From the NCBI RefSeq assembly GCF_029392895.1, contig NZ_CP114200.1:8314501-8378500 (forward strand): a DNA stretch of 64,000 nucleotides, written 5' to 3'. The position numbers and the translations under genes were made by a program. Below, piece after piece: positions 62,773 to 64,000 of the stretch. The first letter of the stretch is position 1. Every line of letters begins with the position of its first letter. The notes beneath the pieces were generated by a model that worked only from the letters and a program-made list of their open reading frames with translations, did not search any database and was not told where the DNA came from. Source of the DNA: Streptomyces sp. 71268 (GTDB lineage Bacteria > Actinomycetota > Actinomycetes > Streptomycetales > Streptomycetaceae).

Positions 62773-63530
62773 TCACGCCGCTCGCGCCCACACCGGCATC
62801 CGCTCATGCATCGGAGCGCCCAGATCCGCGGACAGCTGCCCCGCCCACAGAGCATGGAACAGCGCGGGAAGGACCACCATCGGATCCCCGGTCCGGCGCA
62901 CGCCCTCCCACAGCGGCGTACGGCTTGCGAACGACTCCCGCAACGCCGCCGCCAGCTGCTGTCCTGCGCGGTACCGCGGATGCCGGTATCCGGCCAGCCA
63001 GGTCACGTTGCGCCGGTAGACCGGATCGACCGGACCCAGCACCCAGTACCGCCAGCCCACCGCCGCACACACCTCACCGACCACCGCCGCGAGGGACCGC
63101 TGCCGCCCAGAAAGCTCCCCTGCGGCGGTGCAGTCCGCCAAGACCCCCTGGCCGTCGGTGAGCCGGAGCATCACCTGCGGGACATGCGTCCGCATGCCCT
63201 CCGGCGCACGCCACCGCAGTTCCAGCGGCCGGCTGGACAGGCCTTGGACGCGTGGATCGCGGTCGAGGAGCATCAGATGCAGCCGCATCGCCCCAGACCC
63301 GTAGTGCACGAGCCCCCGGTGGTCGCCGACCACCACCATCCCGGCGCCGTGCGCTTGCCCTTGCGGACTGGAAACGGCCTCAGAGGCGGACACCGCTCGA
63401 AGGCCACTTCGGCGGCCGCCGCCGACCACGGCGAACTCTCCGTCGCCCCGCCCGCAGCCAGGAACCGTACGTCCACAGCCCCGACATCGGCCGGCCCGGC
63501 CCCTGCCGCATCCCATTCCGCGCTCCGCAC
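62773..63530 (-). CDS. tnsA: TnsA-like transposase endonuclease subunit (apparent frameshift at 63,313-63,317)
   Basis: The N-terminal part reads from GTG 63530 (VDVRFLAAGGATESSPWSAA, AAEVAFERCPPLRPFPVRKG, GWWWSATTGG). The rest is in a second frame (LVHYGSGAMRLHLMLLDRDP, HVPQVMLRLTDGQGVLADCT, NVTWLAGYRHPRYR, LPALFHALWAGQLSADLGAP) to 62,773. Adding one G to the five-G run at the junction joins them, giving about 252 residues, the normal size of actinobacterial TnsA-like subunits. The endonuclease core P-D...D-x-K of classic TnsA reads P-Q...L-A-D-C here, so catalysis is doubtful or uses other residues; the remnant at 46 kb has the same motif. Confidence 0.8.
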
Positions 63531-63597
63531 AAAGAGCCAAACGCCTTATCAGCTCATCCGGTAATGGGCATAACAAGCCAACGGCACACGCCTGCTG

Positions 63598-64000
63598 TCA
63601 GCCGCGCCCGGACTGCTCTACGGCCCAGGCGTAGCCCAGCTCAGCGAAAGCTGCTCGCTGCTCCGCATCCAGACGGTCGCGCCTGGCCTTCTGGTTACCT
63701 CAGAAACACACCCAGCCTGACCATCGAACCGTCCGGCAGTTCTTCGACGTGTGTCCGTCCAACGACGGTTCTGCCTTCGCGGGCGATGTACTGGGCGAGG
63801 GCCTGCACTCCGCGCTGGAAGGCTGACGCCTTCCCGGCCCCCTTGGCCGCCGAGGCCGCTGCGGGCTGTTCGGCGGGTGTGACGCCCAGCGCCGCCAGTC
63901 TCCGCTGCTGCTCCTCGGAGAGCTGGAACCAGTCGCGGGACTGTCGGTGGAGCCATCGTCCAAGGTCGTCGCCTTCGAAGAGCACTCCGGGCTGGATGTC
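63598..64000 (-). CDS. Helicase-associated-domain protein, C-terminal part (subtelomeric helicase type), one frameshift
   Basis: Partial; the 5' part lies beyond the right edge. Visible: LGRWLHRQSRDWFQLSEEQQ, RRLAALGVTP, FQRGVQALAQYIAREGRTVV, RTHVEELPDGSMVRLGVFLR, then after a one-base shift near 63,695 NQKARRDRLDAEQRAAFAEL and GYAWAVEQSGRG, stop at 63,598. This is the C-terminal helicase-associated repeat region of large DEAD/DEAH helicases common near Streptomyces telomeres (TtrA-like). One extra T in CTGAGGTAAC causes the break. It immediately precedes the Tn7-like element on the same strand and is the likely target-gene neighbour. Confidence 0.7.

Larger units (their letters stand above)
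53590..63597 (-). mobile_element. Tn7-like (TnsABC-TniQ) transposon with KAP-NTPase cargo; ends approximate
   Basis: All genes lie on the minus strand in the order TnsA (63,530), TnsB, TnsC, TniQ, KAP NTPase, HhH-like protein (53,671). Gaps are 30, -7, 107, 40 and 44 bp. The right side stops within about 70 bp of the 3' end of a helicase-associated-domain gene, as expected for a TniQ/TnsD-directed insertion next to a conserved gene. Terminal repeats and target duplication were not proved; the coordinates given are the outer limits of the gene block. Confidence 0.65.

Noticed and set aside
60442..63564. 1,040-codon plus frame across the TnsA/TnsB region
   Set aside because: His/Arg/Pro-rich antisense of TnsB, which has a complete DDE triad.

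Overview
The window is high-GC actinobacterial DNA, almost certainly Streptomyces. The coding regions show strong third-position G/C, GTG starts and GGAGG-type ribosome sites. Typical Streptomyces families are present: Tat-exported lactonase, AA10 LPMO, GH18 chitinase with DasR-type boxes, DUF5753-type XRE regulators, HATPase regulators and ribosomal protein bL37. A telomere-associated protein (Tap) and terminal protein (Tpg) pair at 50.1-52.9 kb indicates a linear replicon. With the transposon debris and a helicase-associated-domain gene at the right edge, it suggests a chromosome arm or a large linear plasmid close to a telomere, probably lying to the right.

Region 1 (1-42 kb) is ordinary arm chromosome. 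It holds secreted hydrolases (partial alpha/beta hydrolase, amidase-domain protein, class C-like serine hydrolase, trypsin-like protease), an MFS exporter with a LysR regulator, and a HAD mutase translationally coupled to a GH65 disaccharide phosphorylase. Next come an aldehyde dehydrogenase and an asparagine-synthetase homologue without the usual N-terminal cysteine. A run of overlapping genes follows: a cupin, two zinc-ribbon membrane paralogues and a soluble paralogue. A chitin-utilisation pair (LPMO and GH18 chitinase) carries DasR-like operators. A pseudokinase is followed by two Ser/Thr kinases with extracytoplasmic beta-propellers. Divergent regulator/enzyme pairs follow: TetR-SDR, HxlR-oxidoreductase, and an ECF41 sigma factor with an FMN reductase-SnoaL fusion that carries a convincing ECF41 promoter.

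Region 2 (42-50 kb) is a graveyard of mobile DNA: a truncated SDR, an IS630 remnant, a decayed TnsA-TnsB remnant, an IS21 IstB tail, and a 1,871-bp IS630-type element with clear 29-bp ends that encloses an intact passenger gene next to a frameshifted transposase. Intact genes between them encode a YdcF-like membrane protein and a pentapeptide-repeat membrane protein.

Region 3 (49.7-53.4 kb) is the telomere-maintenance locus: a small XRE regulator, tap (one apparent frameshift) and tpg.

Region 4 (about 53.6-63.6 kb) reads as a Tn7/Tn5053-type transposon. TnsA, TnsB, TnsC and a 978-residue TniQ lie in one minus-strand operon. The TniQ is fused to four helicase-associated repeats. Downstream lie a KAP-type P-loop NTPase and a small helix-hairpin-helix-like protein, which look like cargo. 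The element directly abuts the 3' end of a gene encoding the same kind of helicase-associated repeats (63,598 to the edge), which is the most interesting arrangement in the window.

At least ten single-step frameshifts interrupt otherwise well-preserved genes, many in homopolymer or dinucleotide runs. They may be residual sequencing errors, so several 'pseudogenes' here may be intact in the organism. No tRNA, rRNA or CRISPR array was recognised.
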